Positions 33,144 to 42,712 of a stretch of DNA of 64,000 nucleotides are shown here, one piece after another. The position numbers and the translations under genes are program-made. Source of the stretch: Lachnospiraceae bacterium (GTDB lineage: Bacteria > Bacillota > Clostridia > Lachnospirales > Lachnospiraceae); NCBI GenBank assembly GCA_017558145.1, contig JAFYWF010000060.1:1-64000 (forward strand). The letters are read 5' to 3'. A model generated the notes under the pieces. It was not told where the DNA came from. It searched no databases and worked only from the letters and a program-made list of their open reading frames with translations. Within the stretch, counting starts at the first letter, position 1, and every line of letters begins with the position of its first letter.

Positions 33144-35093
33144 ATGCATAAATATAATCATTTATTTCAACCAATAAAAATCGGAAAAAGAGAAGTAAAG
33201 AATAGAATTTTCATGCCGCCAATTTCCACGAACCTTGCCAACAAAGGTTATGTAACAGAAGAATTGATTCAGCATTATGGTGCCAGAGCTAAGGGTGGTG
33301 TTGGTCTTATTGTTTCTGAAGTTGTTACAGTAGAGCCAACTTATGTATATCTTCCTGGGGATATGTCTATTTATGACGATTCTTTTATTGAAGGTTGGAA
33401 AAAATTATTTGATGAAGTACATAAATACGGAACTATTTTGTTACCACAGTTGTTTCATCCGGCATATATGTCCTTCCCTATTCCTGGAACACCAAGACTT
33501 ATTGCGCCATCCAACGTAGGACCTTATTATGCCAAAGAAGCTCCAAGAGCGGTAACAAAAGAAGAAATCAAGACGATTACCCGTCAGTTTGGAGAAGCGG
33601 CTATACGTGTAAAACAGGCAGGCGGTGACGGTGTGGAAATCCACGCAGCTCATGCCCATGGATTATTGGGTGGATTCTTATCTCCACTTTACAACAAACG
33701 TACGGATGAATATGGCGGAGATATCAATGGAAGACTTCGTTTTCCTATCGAAGTTATTGAAGAAGTTAGAAGAGTTTGTGGGGAAGACTTTATTATTGAT
33801 GTACGTATCTCCGGTGATGAATATAGCGATGGCGGTTTGAATATTAACGACGCTACTTATATTGCAAAACAGTTTGAAAAAGCAGGAGCAGATATGCTTC
33901 ATGTTTCCGGTGGAACTACGATCAAACGTGGTAGTGCGATTCCTGCAGCAGGAACCAAAATGGGATCTCATGCAGAGCTTGCCCGTTACATCAAACAGCA
34001 AGTAAACATTCCGGTAGCGACTGTAGGACGTATTACAGAAGCTTGGATTGCAGATGAAATGATTGCCAATGGCATGACAGATGCTTGTATGATGGGTAGA
34101 GCAAACCTTTGTGAACCTGAATTTGTAAACAAAGTATACGAAGGAAGAGAAGAGGAAATTCGTCCATGTATTGGATGTCTTCGTTGCTTAAATGGTATTA
34201 TGTTTGGGAAACGTGTAGCATGTACTATTAACCCATCCTTCGAATTAGAAAATGAAGATACACTTCAGCCGGCAGCAGAAAGTAAGAAAGTTCTTGTTAT
34301 TGGTGGTGGGGTAGCCGGTATGGAAGCAGCTTTTGTAGCAAAGAAGAAAGGACACGAAGTAGTTCTCTGTGAAGCAGAAGGTGAACTTGGTGGTTTGGCG
34401 CGCTTGGCAGCCGTACCAATTGGAAAACAGGATTTAACAAAAGTAATTAAATATATGGCTAAGCGTTTGGAAAAATCTGGTGTAGAAGTTCGTTTAAATA
34501 CTTCTGTAACCAAGGAAATGTTGGAAAACGAATTTAAAGGTTTCGAAGTGATTGCAGGTACTGGTGCAAAAGCCAATGTTATTGGTGCCTTCACTAATTT
34601 CAAACAGTGGATGACAGCAGATGATATCTTAGCAGGAAAAGCATTCCCGGGAAGAAAGATTGTTATCATAGGTGGAGGCAGCGTAGGATGCGAATTAGCA
34701 GATTACCTTGCTCCTATTGTAAACGATAGATTTGTACGTAACCGTGATATTACCATCTTAGAAATGGCACAGGAAGTTATGCTTACGGAAACAGGAGCAG
34801 GACGAAGTGTGGTAGTACAAAGACTTATGGACAAAGGTGTTCGTATGGAATGTCTTGCTAAAGTGTGCGAAGTAACAGAAAACGAAATTAAATATGAACA
34901 GGGTGGCAAAGAATATGTAATTGCAGATGCAGATACCTTGGTATTTGCTAACGGTTATCATATTGAAAGTGCTGTAGAAGATATGTTAAAAGAGGCAGGC
35001 GTAACCTATCATTTGATTGGTGATGGCTGCAAAGTAGGTAACATTAAAGATGCTATTACTCAAGGATACATGGTAGCAAAAGATTTAGCGTAG
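33144..35093 (+). CDS. OYE-family Fe-S flavoenzyme (2-enoate/dienoyl-CoA reductase type)
   Basis: 649 residues with the same three-part layout as the enzyme upstream but a more typical barrel: RIFMPPISTNLANKGYVTEE, catalytic-region EIHAAHAHGLLGGFLSPLYN and RTDEYGGDINGRLRF. The 4Fe-4S ligands are in CIGCLRCLNG ... VACTINP. FAD (VLVIGGGVAGMEAA) and NAD(P)H (IVIIGGGSVGCELADYL) domains follow. It resembles BaiH/BaiCD and clostridial 2-enoate reductase, which reduce enoates, dienoyl-CoAs or steroid enones; the real substrate is unknown. The start at 33144 is preferred because AAGGA lies 9-10 bases before it. It may not share the upstream gene's transcript. Confidence 0.9.
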   Translation: MHKYNHLFQPIKIGKREVKNRIFMPPISTNLANKGYVTEELIQHYGARAKGGVGLIVSEVVTVEPTYVYLPGDMSIYDDSFIEGWKKLFDEVHKYGTILLPQLFHPAYMSFPIPGTPRLIAPSNVGPYYAKEAPRAVTKEEIKTITRQFGEAAIRVKQAGGDGVEIHAAHAHGLLGGFLSPLYNKRTDEYGGDINGRLRFPIEVIEEVRRVCGEDFIIDVRISGDEYSDGGLNINDATYIAKQFEKAGADMLHVSGGTTIKRGSAIPAAGTKMGSHAELARYIKQQVNIPVATVGRITEAWIADEMIANGMTDACMMGRANLCEPEFVNKVYEGREEEIRPCIGCLRCLNGIMFGKRVACTINPSFELENEDTLQPAAESKKVLVIGGGVAGMEAAFVAKKKGHEVVLCEAEGELGGLARLAAVPIGKQDLTKVIKYMAKRLEKSGVEVRLNTSVTKEMLENEFKGFEVIAGTGAKANVIGAFTNFKQWMTADDILAGKAFPGRKIVIIGGGSVGCELADYLAPIVNDRFVRNRDITILEMAQEVMLTETGAGRSVVVQRLMDKGVRMECLAKVCEVTENEIKYEQGGKEYVIADADTLVFANGYHIESAVEDMLKEAGVTYHLIGDGCKVGNIKDAITQGYMVAKDLA

Positions 35094-35125
35094 CTTGGTT
35101 AGAGAGAAAATTCTTTTTGCACTTC

Positions 35126-35154
35126 TTGACGGTGCTTGACAAATACATTATAAT
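35126..35154 (+). promoter_or_regulatory. Sigma-A promoter of the yicC-remA-gmk-rpoZ operon
   Basis: -35 TTGACG (35126-35131) and -10 TATAAT (35149-35154), spacer 17, about 105 bases before yicC. Confidence 0.82.
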
Positions 35155-35258
35155 TAGGAGAAGTTCGCGAATAGAGCTTAGGACGAAGAAAATAAGACAC
35201 AGGCGATAAATTGTCTTAGTTTGTGTGGCCAAGAATGATTGGCAGAATGGAGATTACT

Positions 35259-36137
35259 ATGATTAAAAGTATGACAGGCTTCGGAAGATGTGAAGTAAGT
35301 GAAAATGATCGTAAATTTACTGTAGAAATGAAATCTGTAAATCATAGATATCTGGATGTGAATATTAAGATGCCAAAGAAATTGAATTTCTTTGAATCGT
35401 CTATCAGAGCTTTGTTGAAGGACTATATTCAGCGCGGAAAAGTAGATATGTTTATCACTTACGAAGATATGACAGAAAATAATGTAAGTGTAAAATATAA
35501 TAAGGATATTGCAGCTGAGTATTTAAAATATTTAAAGGATATGGCAGAAGAATTTGGTTTAGATAATGACATTCGAGTTTCTTCCTTGTCGCGTTATCCG
35601 GAAGTTTTGACCATGGAAGAAGTTGCCATTGATGAAGAAGGCATTTGGAAGACCTTGGAAAAAGCAATTAAAGGAGCGGCAGAAGGATTTGTAGAAACCA
35701 GAATTAAAGAAGGTGAAAATCTTCGTACAGATTTAATTTCTAAACTTGATGCTATGTTAGCTCATGTAGACTTTATTCAGGAACGTTCTCCACAGATTAT
35801 TGCAGAGTACAAACAGAAATTAGAAGATAAAGTGAAAGATTTGTTGGCAGATGTGAAAGTAGATGAAAATCGTCTGTTGATGGAAGTGACTATTTTTGCA
35901 GATAAGGTTTGTGTGGACGAAGAAATTGTTCGTTTGAAGAGCCATATTGAAACTACAAAGGCTACTTTACTTGCAGGTGGAAGCATGGGAAGAAAGTTAG
36001 ATTTTATTGCTCAGGAAATGAACCGTGAAGCAAATACAATTCTTTCCAAGGCAAATGATCTTGAAATTTCAAATCGTGCTATTGAATTAAAAACCGAAAT
36101 TGAAAAAGTAAGAGAACAGATTCAGAATATCGAATAG
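35259..36137 (+). CDS. yicC: YicC/YloC family endoribonuclease
   Basis: 292 residues. The protein begins IKSMTGFGRCEV, the hallmark of the family, with SVNHRYLDVNIKMPKKLNFFE following. The C-terminal half has the conserved RLKSHIETTKATL ... GRKLDFIAQEMNREANTI(L)SK. YicC-type proteins are Mn-dependent endoribonucleases that act on RNA, including small RNAs in E. coli. The start at 35259 follows TGGAG. It heads the conserved cluster with remA, gmk and rpoZ, an order shared by many Firmicutes. Confidence 0.94.
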   Translation: MIKSMTGFGRCEVSENDRKFTVEMKSVNHRYLDVNIKMPKKLNFFESSIRALLKDYIQRGKVDMFITYEDMTENNVSVKYNKDIAAEYLKYLKDMAEEFGLDNDIRVSSLSRYPEVLTMEEVAIDEEGIWKTLEKAIKGAAEGFVETRIKEGENLRTDLISKLDAMLAHVDFIQERSPQIIAEYKQKLEDKVKDLLADVKVDENRLLMEVTIFADKVCVDEEIVRLKSHIETTKATLLAGGSMGRKLDFIAQEMNREANTILSKANDLEISNRAIELKTEIEKVREQIQNIE

Positions 36138-36146
36138 AGAGGAAAT

Positions 36147-36407
36147 ATGAACCAGTTTATTCATATAGGCTTCGGTAATTTAGTAAATACAAATAAGATT
36201 ATTGCAGTAGTGAGTCCTGAATCGGCACCTATTAAGCGCTTGATTCAGAATGCAAAAGAAAAAGGAACCGCGATTGACGCTACTCAGGGACGTAAAACAA
36301 AGGCAGTATTAGTAATGGAAGATAATCAGGTTGTTTTGTCAGCTTTGCTTCCGGAGACTATCGGCAACCGAGTACAGTCAGAAAGGGCAGAAGAGGATGA
36401 AACATAA
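36147..36407 (+). CDS. remA: RemA-like DNA-binding regulator (DUF370)
   Basis: 86 residues matching Rem[51 protein letters not shown] and [13 protein letters not shown]. In Bacillus subtilis RemA binds DNA as a ring-shaped oligomer and activates matrix and osmoprotection genes. It is placed 9 bases after yicC and overlaps the start of gmk, the standard Firmicutes arrangement. GAGAGGAAA precedes the ATG. Confidence 0.94.
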   Translation: MNQFIHIGFGNLVNTNKIIAVVSPESAPIKRLIQNAKEKGTAIDATQGRKTKAVLVMEDNQVVLSALLPETIGNRVQSERAEEDET

Positions 36408-37050
36408 GGGACTTTTAATTGTAATCTCCGGTTTTTCCGGTGCGGGAAAAGGGACTTTGATGAAAAAACTGCTTCATGATTATGAACAGTACGCATTGTC
36501 AATTTCTATGACTACCCGAGCACCACGTGAGGGAGAAGAACATGGACGAGAATATTTTTTTGCAACAAAAGAACAGTTTGAAGATAAAATCAAACAGAGT
36601 GGCTTTATTGAATATGCCCAGTATTGCGGAAATTATTACGGAACTCCAAAGGACTATGTAGAAGAGCAGTTAGAGGCGGGGAAAGATGTAATTTTAGAAA
36701 TTGAGATTCAGGGAGCAATGAAAGTAAAAGAAAAGTTCCCGGATGCTATTTTATTATTTGTAATGCCACCTAGCATTGCAGTATTACATCAGCGTCTTGT
36801 CGGCAGAGGCACAGAAACAGAGTCTGTGATTATGGAAAGACTTATGCGTGCCAATGAAGAGGCTGTGGGAATTGAAGAATACGATTATATTGTTATCAAT
36901 GATGATTTAGAAACTTGTGTAAAGGAGCTTCATGAATTGCTTGTCAGAACACATGAAGAAGTTGATGCACAGTATCATCCTAATAAATTTGCAGAATTAA
37001 TTGAAAATATCAGAGAAGAGCTGAGTGGCTTAGTGAAAGGAGAAAAATAA
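36397..37050 (+). CDS. gmk: Guanylate kinase
   Basis: 217 residues. It phosphorylates GMP/dGMP to GDP/dGDP with ATP. The P-loop is [13 protein letters not shown]-binding residues lie in [20 protein letters not shown] and [14 protein letters not shown]; the lid contains [13 protein letters not shown]. The start at 36397 ([12 protein letters not shown]) lies 11 bases inside the end of remA, so expression is coupled. Its stop codon shares bases with the rpoZ start (TAATG). Confidence 0.96.
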   Translation: MKHKGLLIVISGFSGAGKGTLMKKLLHDYEQYALSISMTTRAPREGEEHGREYFFATKEQFEDKIKQSGFIEYAQYCGNYYGTPKDYVEEQLEAGKDVILEIEIQGAMKVKEKFPDAILLFVMPPSIAVLHQRLVGRGTETESVIMERLMRANEEAVGIEEYDYIVINDDLETCVKELHELLVRTHEEVDAQYHPNKFAELIENIREELSGLVKGEK

Positions 37051-37283
37051 TGTTACATCCATCTTATTCCGATTTAATTCAAGTAGCAAACAGTGAGGTA
37101 GAACCAGGAGAAGCTAATGTTGTTAACAGTAGATATTCTATTGTAATGGCAATTGCAAAAAGAGCAAGACAGATTATTGACGGAGATGAACCATTAGTAT
37201 ATGCAGCAGTAGACAAACCGCTTTCTATCGCAGTAGAAGAATTAAACAAAGGTGAAATCAAAATCTTAAGTGAAGAAGAATAA
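37050..37283 (+). CDS. rpoZ: RNA polymerase omega subunit
   Basis: 77 residues with the omega pattern: [31 protein letters not shown] and a C-terminal KPLSIAVEELNKGEIKI. Omega helps assemble and stabilise RNA polymerase by folding beta-prime. Its start overlaps the gmk stop by one base, with AAAGGAG just upstream. Confidence 0.95.
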   Translation: MLHPSYSDLIQVANSEVEPGEANVVNSRYSIVMAIAKRARQIIDGDEPLVYAAVDKPLSIAVEELNKGEIKILSEEE

Positions 37284-37285
37284 GT

Positions 37286-37307
37286 AAGAGTCCTTAGGGA
37301 CTCTTTT
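37286..37307 (+). terminator. Hairpin after rpoZ
   Basis: AAGAGTCC (37286-37293) pairs with GGACTCTT (37298-37305) and runs into TTTTCTT. It may end or attenuate the yicC-rpoZ transcript before rimO, 27 bases downstream. Confidence 0.65.
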
Positions 37308-37333
37308 CTTATCGTATAGAAAGGTTATGAAAG

Positions 37334-38665
37334 ATGAAAATATTATTTATATCCTTAGGATGTGATAAAAATCTGGTAGATACAGAAATGATGCTAGGTC
37401 AATTGTCCCAGGAAGGGTTTTCCTTTACAGATGATGAAAATGAGGCAGAGGTAATTGTAGTCAATACTTGTTGTTTTATTGGGGATGCCAAAGAAGAAAG
37501 TATCAATACTATCTTGGAAATGGCGGAATTGAAAAAAGAAGGAACTTTGAAGGCTCTCATTGTAACAGGATGTTTGGCACAAAGATATAAAGAAGAAATT
37601 CAAACAGAAATTCCTGAAGTGGATTGTATTCTAGGAACCACTGCCATTGATCAGATTGTGGAAGCAGTAAAAGAAGTTCTGGATGGACAAAATGTTGGAT
37701 TGAAACATATGGAAGATATTAATCGTGAACCGGTGTATGGGAAAAAAAGAATTATGACCACCGGCGGACATTTTGCCTATTTAAAAATTGCAGAAGGCTG
37801 TGATAAACATTGTACGTATTGTATTATTCCAAAAATTCGAGGTAATTTCCGTAGCGTTCCTATGGAAGCACTTGTAAAAGAAGCAGAAGCATTGGTAGAA
37901 CAAGGGGTTAAAGAAATTATTTTAGTGGCACAGGAAACCACACTTTACGGACAAGATTTGTATGGAAGAAAAGCATTGCCGGAATTGTTGGATAAATTAA
38001 ATGCAATTTCAGGATTGTATTGGATTCGTATTTTGTATTGTTATCCGGAAGAAGTAACAGATGAGTTGATTGAAGCAATAAAAAGAAATAACAAAGTTTG
38101 TCATTATTTGGACATTCCGATTCAGCATGGTTCAGATGCAGTATTAAAGAGAATGGGAAGAAGAACCAATGAAAGACAGCTTCGTGACATTATAGGAAAA
38201 CTTAGAAAAGAAATTCCGGATATTTGCCTTAGAACTACTTTAATTAGTGGATTCCCCGGAGAAACCGAAGAGGATCATGACACGGTAATGCGCTTTGTAG
38301 ACGAAATGGAATTTGAACGTTTAGGTGTATTTACCTATTCACCTGAGGAAGATACTCCGGCCGCTACTATGGCAGAGCAGATTCCGGAAGAAGTTAAGGA
38401 AGAAAGAAGAGCTGAAATCATGGAATTACAGCAGGAAATAGCTTATGATAAAGCAGATTCCATGATCGGTCAAAAAATGTTGATTATGATTGAAGGTAAA
38501 GTAGCAGATGAGAATGCCTATGTTGGAAGAAGTTATATGGATGCTCCGAATGTAGATGGGTATGTGTTTGTGAATACCGGCCGAGAATTTATGACGGGAG
38601 ATTTTGTACCGGTGGTCATTACCGGCTCATATGAATACGATTTGATAGGAGAAATAGACGAATGA
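37334..38665 (+). CDS. rimO: Ribosomal protein S12 methylthiotransferase RimO
   Basis: 443 residues. RimO is a radical-SAM enzyme that adds a methylthio group to an Asp of ribosomal protein S12. The N-terminal domain has the three cluster cysteines (SLGCDKN, VNTCCF, TGCLAQ), the radical-SAM motif is CDKHCTYC (about 156-163), and the TRAM domain is at the C-terminus. VSLGC-type spacing and IRGNFRSVP favour RimO over MiaB. It overlaps pgsA by 4 bases. Confidence 0.95.
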   Translation: MKILFISLGCDKNLVDTEMMLGQLSQEGFSFTDDENEAEVIVVNTCCFIGDAKEESINTILEMAELKKEGTLKALIVTGCLAQRYKEEIQTEIPEVDCILGTTAIDQIVEAVKEVLDGQNVGLKHMEDINREPVYGKKRIMTTGGHFAYLKIAEGCDKHCTYCIIPKIRGNFRSVPMEALVKEAEALVEQGVKEIILVAQETTLYGQDLYGRKALPELLDKLNAISGLYWIRILYCYPEEVTDELIEAIKRNNKVCHYLDIPIQHGSDAVLKRMGRRTNERQLRDIIGKLRKEIPDICLRTTLISGFPGETEEDHDTVMRFVDEMEFERLGVFTYSPEEDTPAATMAEQIPEEVKEERRAEIMELQQEIAYDKADSMIGQKMLIMIEGKVADENAYVGRSYMDAPNVDGYVFVNTGREFMTGDFVPVVITGSYEYDLIGEIDE

Positions 38666-39201
38666 ATTTACCAAATAAATTAACCATACTTAGAGTGATT
38701 ATGATTGTACCATTTGTCATTGTTATGTTGGCAGAAAATGCAATTCCGGGTGGAAAATGGATTGCGTTGGCATTGTTTATTGTAGCCAGCCTTACTGATT
38801 TTGTAGATGGATATTTAGCAAGAAAATATAATCTTGTAACTAACTTTGGGAAATTTATGGATCCATTGGCAGATAAATTGTTGGTTTGTGCAGCTATGAT
38901 TTGTCTGGTGGAAATGGGGATTATCCCTGCGTGGGTAGTAATTATTATTATGAGTCGTGAATTTATTATTAGTGGATTCCGTCTGATTGCATCTGACAAT
39001 AATGTGGTGATTGCTGCCAGTTATTGGGGAAAATTCAAAACTGTATTTCAGATGGCAATGATTTGTCTAATGATTGCTGATTTAGGTGGTGTTTTTGTTG
39101 TGATTACTCAGGGGGTTATGTGGATTGCATTGGCGTTGACCATTATTTCTTTAGTGGATTATTTAATCAAAAATAAAGAGGTAATGAAAGATACAAAATA
39201 A
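38662..39201 (+). CDS. pgsA: CDP-diacylglycerol-glycerol-3-phosphate 3-phosphatidyltransferase
   Basis: 179 residues, membrane enzyme making phosphatidylglycerol phosphate, the first step to phosphatidylglycerol and cardiolipin. The CDP-alcohol phosphotransferase motif is complete: TDFVDGYLARKYNLVTNFG then KFMDPLADKLL (D-G-x2-A-R-x8-G-x3-D-x3-D). Several membrane spans follow. Start and rimO stop overlap (ATGA). Confidence 0.95.
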   Translation: MNLPNKLTILRVIMIVPFVIVMLAENAIPGGKWIALALFIVASLTDFVDGYLARKYNLVTNFGKFMDPLADKLLVCAAMICLVEMGIIPAWVVIIIMSREFIISGFRLIASDNNVVIAASYWGKFKTVFQMAMICLMIADLGGVFVVITQGVMWIALALTIISLVDYLIKNKEVMKDTK

Positions 39202-39214
39202 TATGTGTTAAAAT

Positions 39215-39255
39215 AAAAGCAGATAGAATCGTAATTAACGTTTTTATCTGCTTTT
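39215..39255 (+). terminator. Intrinsic terminator after pgsA
   Basis: AAAAGCAGATA (39215-39225) and TATCTGCTTTT (39245-39255) are perfect complements with a 19-nt loop and a T-rich end. Confidence 0.75.
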
Positions 39256-39278
39256 GTAAAAGAAAGAAGGGGAAAATT

Positions 39279-40517
39279 ATGGTAGTAGAATTAATTTCTG
39301 TGGGAACAGAAATATTATTGGGAAATATTGTAAATACCAATGCTGCATTTTTGTCTGAAAAATGTGCTGCTTTAGGATTATCCTGTTATTATCAGAGTGT
39401 AGTAGGAGATAATGAAGAACGTCTATGCGGAAGTATTCAAACAGCATTAGAACGAAGCGATATCCTTATCTTATCCGGTGGTTTGGGTCCCACCCAAGAC
39501 GATTTGACGAAAGAATGTGTGGCTAAGGTTTTAGGAAAAGAACTGCTTTTAGATGAACATTCCAGAAAGAGGATTGAAGATTTTTTTGTATCCAGAGGTT
39601 ATGAAATTACGGAAAATAATTGGAAACAAGCTTATGCACCGGAAGGAGCTATTGTTATAGATAATGAAAACGGAACAGCTCCGGGGCTGATTGTACCGAC
39701 TAATGGGAAACATATCTTGCTGCTTCCCGGACCACCAAACGAACTAATTCCGATGTTTGAAAATCAGATGATGCCATATTTAAATGGTTTGGAGCCGGGA
39801 GTGATTTGTTCTACTACAGTAAAATTGTGTGGTGTGGGAGAAAGTAAGGTAGAGACAGACATTCTGGATTTGATTGAAAAACAGACCAATCCAACCATTG
39901 CTCCTTATGCAAAGACAGGGGAAGTACATTTAAGAGTAACTGCCAAAGCAGATAACGAAGAACAAGCAGATACTTTGATGCAACCGGTAATTCAAGAGTT
40001 ACAAAAACGTTTCGGCAAACATGTATATAGTTTGGATGAAAAGGTTACTTTGGAAAAAGCATTGGTAGATTTGCTGATAGAAAAAGAGTTAACCATAGGA
40101 ACTGTAGAATCCTGTACCGGAGGTATGATATCTGCGAGACTTACCAATGTGCCTGGTGTATCTGCAGTCTTAAAGAATTGTTTTGTTACCTATTCTAACA
40201 AAGCGAAGAGAAAATTGGTGGGAGTGAAAAAAGAAACTCTGGATAAACATGGTGCGGTTAGTAAACAGGTGGCAAAAGAAATGGCAAAAGGATTGGCATC
40301 GCTTCATAAAACAGATGTGGCGATTGCAGTTACCGGTATTGCGGGTCCTGATGGTGGAAGTGAAGAAAAACCGGTGGGACTTGTTTATATTGCTTGCTGT
40401 GTTTGTGGAGTAACTACGGTTAAAGAGTATCATTTTAGCGGAAACCGTAATAAAATCCGTGAAAATACTGTTGCTAGAGCTTTGATTCAAGCTAGGGATT
40501 GTGTCATGGAAATGTAG
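39279..40517 (+). CDS. cinA: CinA family protein
   Basis: 412 residues with both CinA domains: an N-terminal molybdopterin-binding-like (COG1058) domain starting VVELISVGTEILLGNIVNTN, with LSGGLGPTQDDLT and LLLPGPPNE, and a C-terminal nicotinamide-mononucleotide amidohydrolase domain (about 255-412) with TVESCTGGMISARLTNVPG and VTGIAGPDGGSEEKPVGLVY. The protein is linked to pyridine-nucleotide salvage and, in some species, to competence. recA, often next to cinA, is not here. AAGGGG precedes the ATG. Confidence 0.94.
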   Translation: MVVELISVGTEILLGNIVNTNAAFLSEKCAALGLSCYYQSVVGDNEERLCGSIQTALERSDILILSGGLGPTQDDLTKECVAKVLGKELLLDEHSRKRIEDFFVSRGYEITENNWKQAYAPEGAIVIDNENGTAPGLIVPTNGKHILLLPGPPNELIPMFENQMMPYLNGLEPGVICSTTVKLCGVGESKVETDILDLIEKQTNPTIAPYAKTGEVHLRVTAKADNEEQADTLMQPVIQELQKRFGKHVYSLDEKVTLEKALVDLLIEKELTIGTVESCTGGMISARLTNVPGVSAVLKNCFVTYSNKAKRKLVGVKKETLDKHGAVSKQVAKEMAKGLASLHKTDVAIAVTGIAGPDGGSEEKPVGLVYIACCVCGVTTVKEYHFSGNRNKIRENTVARALIQARDCVMEM

Positions 40518-40576
40518 AAGATTTCCGGTTGAAGATATAAAGAAGTGTAGGGAATGTATATGTAAGAAATGTGAAA

Positions 40577-40648
40577 AGGCTGTTTCTAAATAAACAGTAA
40601 GAGGATACTGAAATCCGATACTGATATTTAGCAACAGCCTCTTTCTGC
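40577..40648. terminator. Long hairpin between convergent cinA and hflX
   Basis: AGGCTGTTTCTAAATA (40577-40592) pairs with TATTTAGCAACAGCCT (40625-40640) with one mismatch, around a 32-nt loop that holds a smaller CAGTA/TACTG stem. TCTTTCT follows. It probably terminates cinA and hflX. Confidence 0.7.
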
Positions 40649-40658
40649 TATGCTTGTA

Positions 40659-41936
40659 TTATTTTACTTCATATTTCAGGTATCGATCAATGACGGAAGC
40701 TACACCTTTAACAGTGATCAAGGTTCCTTCTGTCAAATATTCTGTGGATAAAACATAGGCATCTCTCATCAGAGTAGAAACTACCTGTCCTTCAGAAAAG
40801 GGGATTAATAATTTTACTTCTTTATCGTCTTTCGATAAGCATTCATCGATGGCAGAAAGTAACGCATCAATTCCACCTTCCTGTTTCGCGGAGATATAAA
40901 GTTTGTTATCCACCAATTTCGGTTGAGCAGAAGGGTCTAATTTATCAGCCTTGTTATATACATAAAGTACCGGAATATGGGAAGCAGATAATTCTTCCAA
41001 GGTTTCTCTAGTAACACGAATATGTTCAGAAAAATCAGGATCACTAAAATCAACGACATGAAGCAGTAAATCAGCTTCTTGTACTTCTTGTAGAGTGGAA
41101 CGAAAAGCTTTTACCAAATTATGGGGAAGCTTATCAATAAATCCTACAGTATCTGACAATAAAAATCCTTTCTGGTTTGGTGGATCTATTTGGCGGACAG
41201 ATGTTTCTAAAGTAGCAAAGAGCATGTCTTTTTCCAGTACTTTCTTGGAATCATCCTTACAAAATCGGCTAATAAGCTGATTTAATATTGTGGATTTTCC
41301 GGCATTGGTATAACCAACCAACGCAACCTTAGGAAGCGCAGACTGATTTCGTTTTTTGCGCATGGTTTCCTTGTTTTGTTCCATGTCTGCCAACTCTTTT
41401 TTTAACATGGTAATCTGTTTTTCAATGCGACGACGATCCAACTCCAATTTCTTTTCTCCGGCCCCTTTATTGCTTAAGGAACCGCTACCTCCTCCTTGTC
41501 GGCTAAGATTGTTGTGAAGCCCGACTAAACGGGGAAGCATATATTGAAGGCGAGCTAATTCTACCTGCATTTTAGCTTCTGCAGTTTTAGCACGGTCGTT
41601 AAAAATTTGTAAAATAAGAGCTGTTCTATCCAATACTACAGCGTTCAATTCTTCTGTCAGGTTACGTACCTGAATGGGAGAAAGTGCATTGTCAAAGATG
41701 ACGGTATTGGCTTCGTACATGGTTAGACTTTCTTGAATTTCTTTTACTTTTCCGGTTCCTACATATAAAGCAGTATTAGGAGTGGGTAGATTCTGGGTGT
41801 GGATACAAACGACTTCCATATCGCAGGCTTCTGTCAAAGCTTGTAATTCTTTGATGGAATGATCAAAAGTAGGGTCGTTATTTAAATTTACACCGACCAA
41901 AATGGCAGTATCTTTTTTGTTTTCATTTTCAAACAC
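40659..41936 (-). CDS. hflX: GTPase HflX
   Basis: 425 residues. HflX is a ribosome-associated GTPase that splits or rescues stalled ribosomes under stress. The N-terminal domain has TALYVGTGKVKEI and the glycine-rich linker RQGGGSGSLSNKGAGEKKLE. The G domain has G1 GYTNAGKST, G3 DTVGFIDKLP and G4 NKAD. It starts with GTG at 41936, 8 bases after AGGAGG. It lies 12 bases after the VanZ-like gene and shares its transcript. Confidence 0.95.
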   Translation of the reverse strand: MFENENKKDTAILVGVNLNNDPTFDHSIKELQALTEACDMEVVCIHTQNLPTPNTALYVGTGKVKEIQESLTMYEANTVIFDNALSPIQVRNLTEELNAVVLDRTALILQIFNDRAKTAEAKMQVELARLQYMLPRLVGLHNNLSRQGGGSGSLSNKGAGEKKLELDRRRIEKQITMLKKELADMEQNKETMRKKRNQSALPKVALVGYTNAGKSTILNQLISRFCKDDSKKVLEKDMLFATLETSVRQIDPPNQKGFLLSDTVGFIDKLPHNLVKAFRSTLQEVQEADLLLHVVDFSDPDFSEHIRVTRETLEELSASHIPVLYVYNKADKLDPSAQPKLVDNKLYISAKQEGGIDALLSAIDECLSKDDKEVKLLIPFSEGQVVSTLMRDAYVLSTEYLTEGTLITVKGVASVIDRYLKYEVK

Positions 41937-41948
41937 AGGATTTACCTC

Positions 41949-42530
41949 CTAAGAAAAATTTTGACGTTGTTTCTTATAATATTCGTGCTTTTTTTCACGA
42001 TACTCTTCCAAAGATAACCAATGAAAGATGGTTTTACGTCCGATGTAACAAATGATAAGAGCGAGCAAAATGCCACAAAAGGCACCTGTACTATCGATAA
42101 TCACATCGCGGTATGATGCATTACGTCCTAAAACAAAACTTTGGGAATATTCATCCAGAAAGGCAACACCAATACAGAATAATTCTCCCAAAAGAACTAG
42201 AAAAATACCACGAATTTTATAGACATATAACGGAAAGGATACCGTAACAGCCAATGCAAAAAATTCTGTAAAGTGGGCTGTTTTTCGGATTAAGGGATGA
42301 ATCTGATAAATCAGTTCATTTAACATTTCATTGGAGAGCCCTTTGGAAAACAGCTTGTTATAAGCAAGGACGATTGTTTTACTTACCTGATAGCTCATGG
42401 TAGTAGAAGCAGCGCCTTCCTGACTTGACATGTATAAAATTAAATATAACATGCAAAAAGCAGGTACAAAGGACAATGGTTTTAAAAGATAGCGTAATGT
42501 TTTTTTTACAAATAAAGAAAAATAATTCAA
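41949..42530 (-). CDS. VanZ family membrane protein
   Basis: 193 residues with four or five membrane spans and VanZ signature features: MSSQEG in the first loop, RKTAHFTEFFALAV, and LDEYSQSFVLGRNASYRDVIIDSTGAF split across the third and fourth spans. VanZ-like proteins influence glycopeptide resistance and envelope properties by unknown means. The start is TTG at 42530, with AGGAGG six bases upstream and no ATG in a good position. Confidence 0.9.
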   Translation of the reverse strand: MNYFSLFVKKTLRYLLKPLSFVPAFCMLYLILYMSSQEGAASTTMSYQVSKTIVLAYNKLFSKGLSNEMLNELIYQIHPLIRKTAHFTEFFALAVTVSFPLYVYKIRGIFLVLLGELFCIGVAFLDEYSQSFVLGRNASYRDVIIDSTGAFCGILLALIICYIGRKTIFHWLSLEEYREKKHEYYKKQRQNFS

Positions 42531-42576
42531 TTTTTACCTCCTGATATTGTGATAACTAAGTAAGCCCGGATTAGGC

Positions 42577-42621
42577 TAAAAACACAAATTCAAGGTTGAA
42601 AATTTCTTTCAACCTTGAATT
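42577..42621 (-). terminator. Terminator of the cyclic-nucleotide-binding gene
   Basis: A perfect 15-bp stem, AATTCAAGGTTGAAA (42587-42601) with TTTCAACCTTGAATT (42607-42621). On the minus strand it is followed four bases later by TTTTT. Confidence 0.8.
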
Positions 42622-42712
42622 CATAATATCAAGAACTTTTGTCAAAAACTTTTAAAGAAAAGTTAATTTTTTATGAAGTATAGTATGAATTTGTTGACAA
42701 TTAAAAGCTTCT

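Noticed and set aside
34265..34669. Long antisense frames inside the reductase, argS, purL and symporter genes
   Set aside because: They mirror the codon pattern of strongly conserved genes on the other strand and have no start signals.
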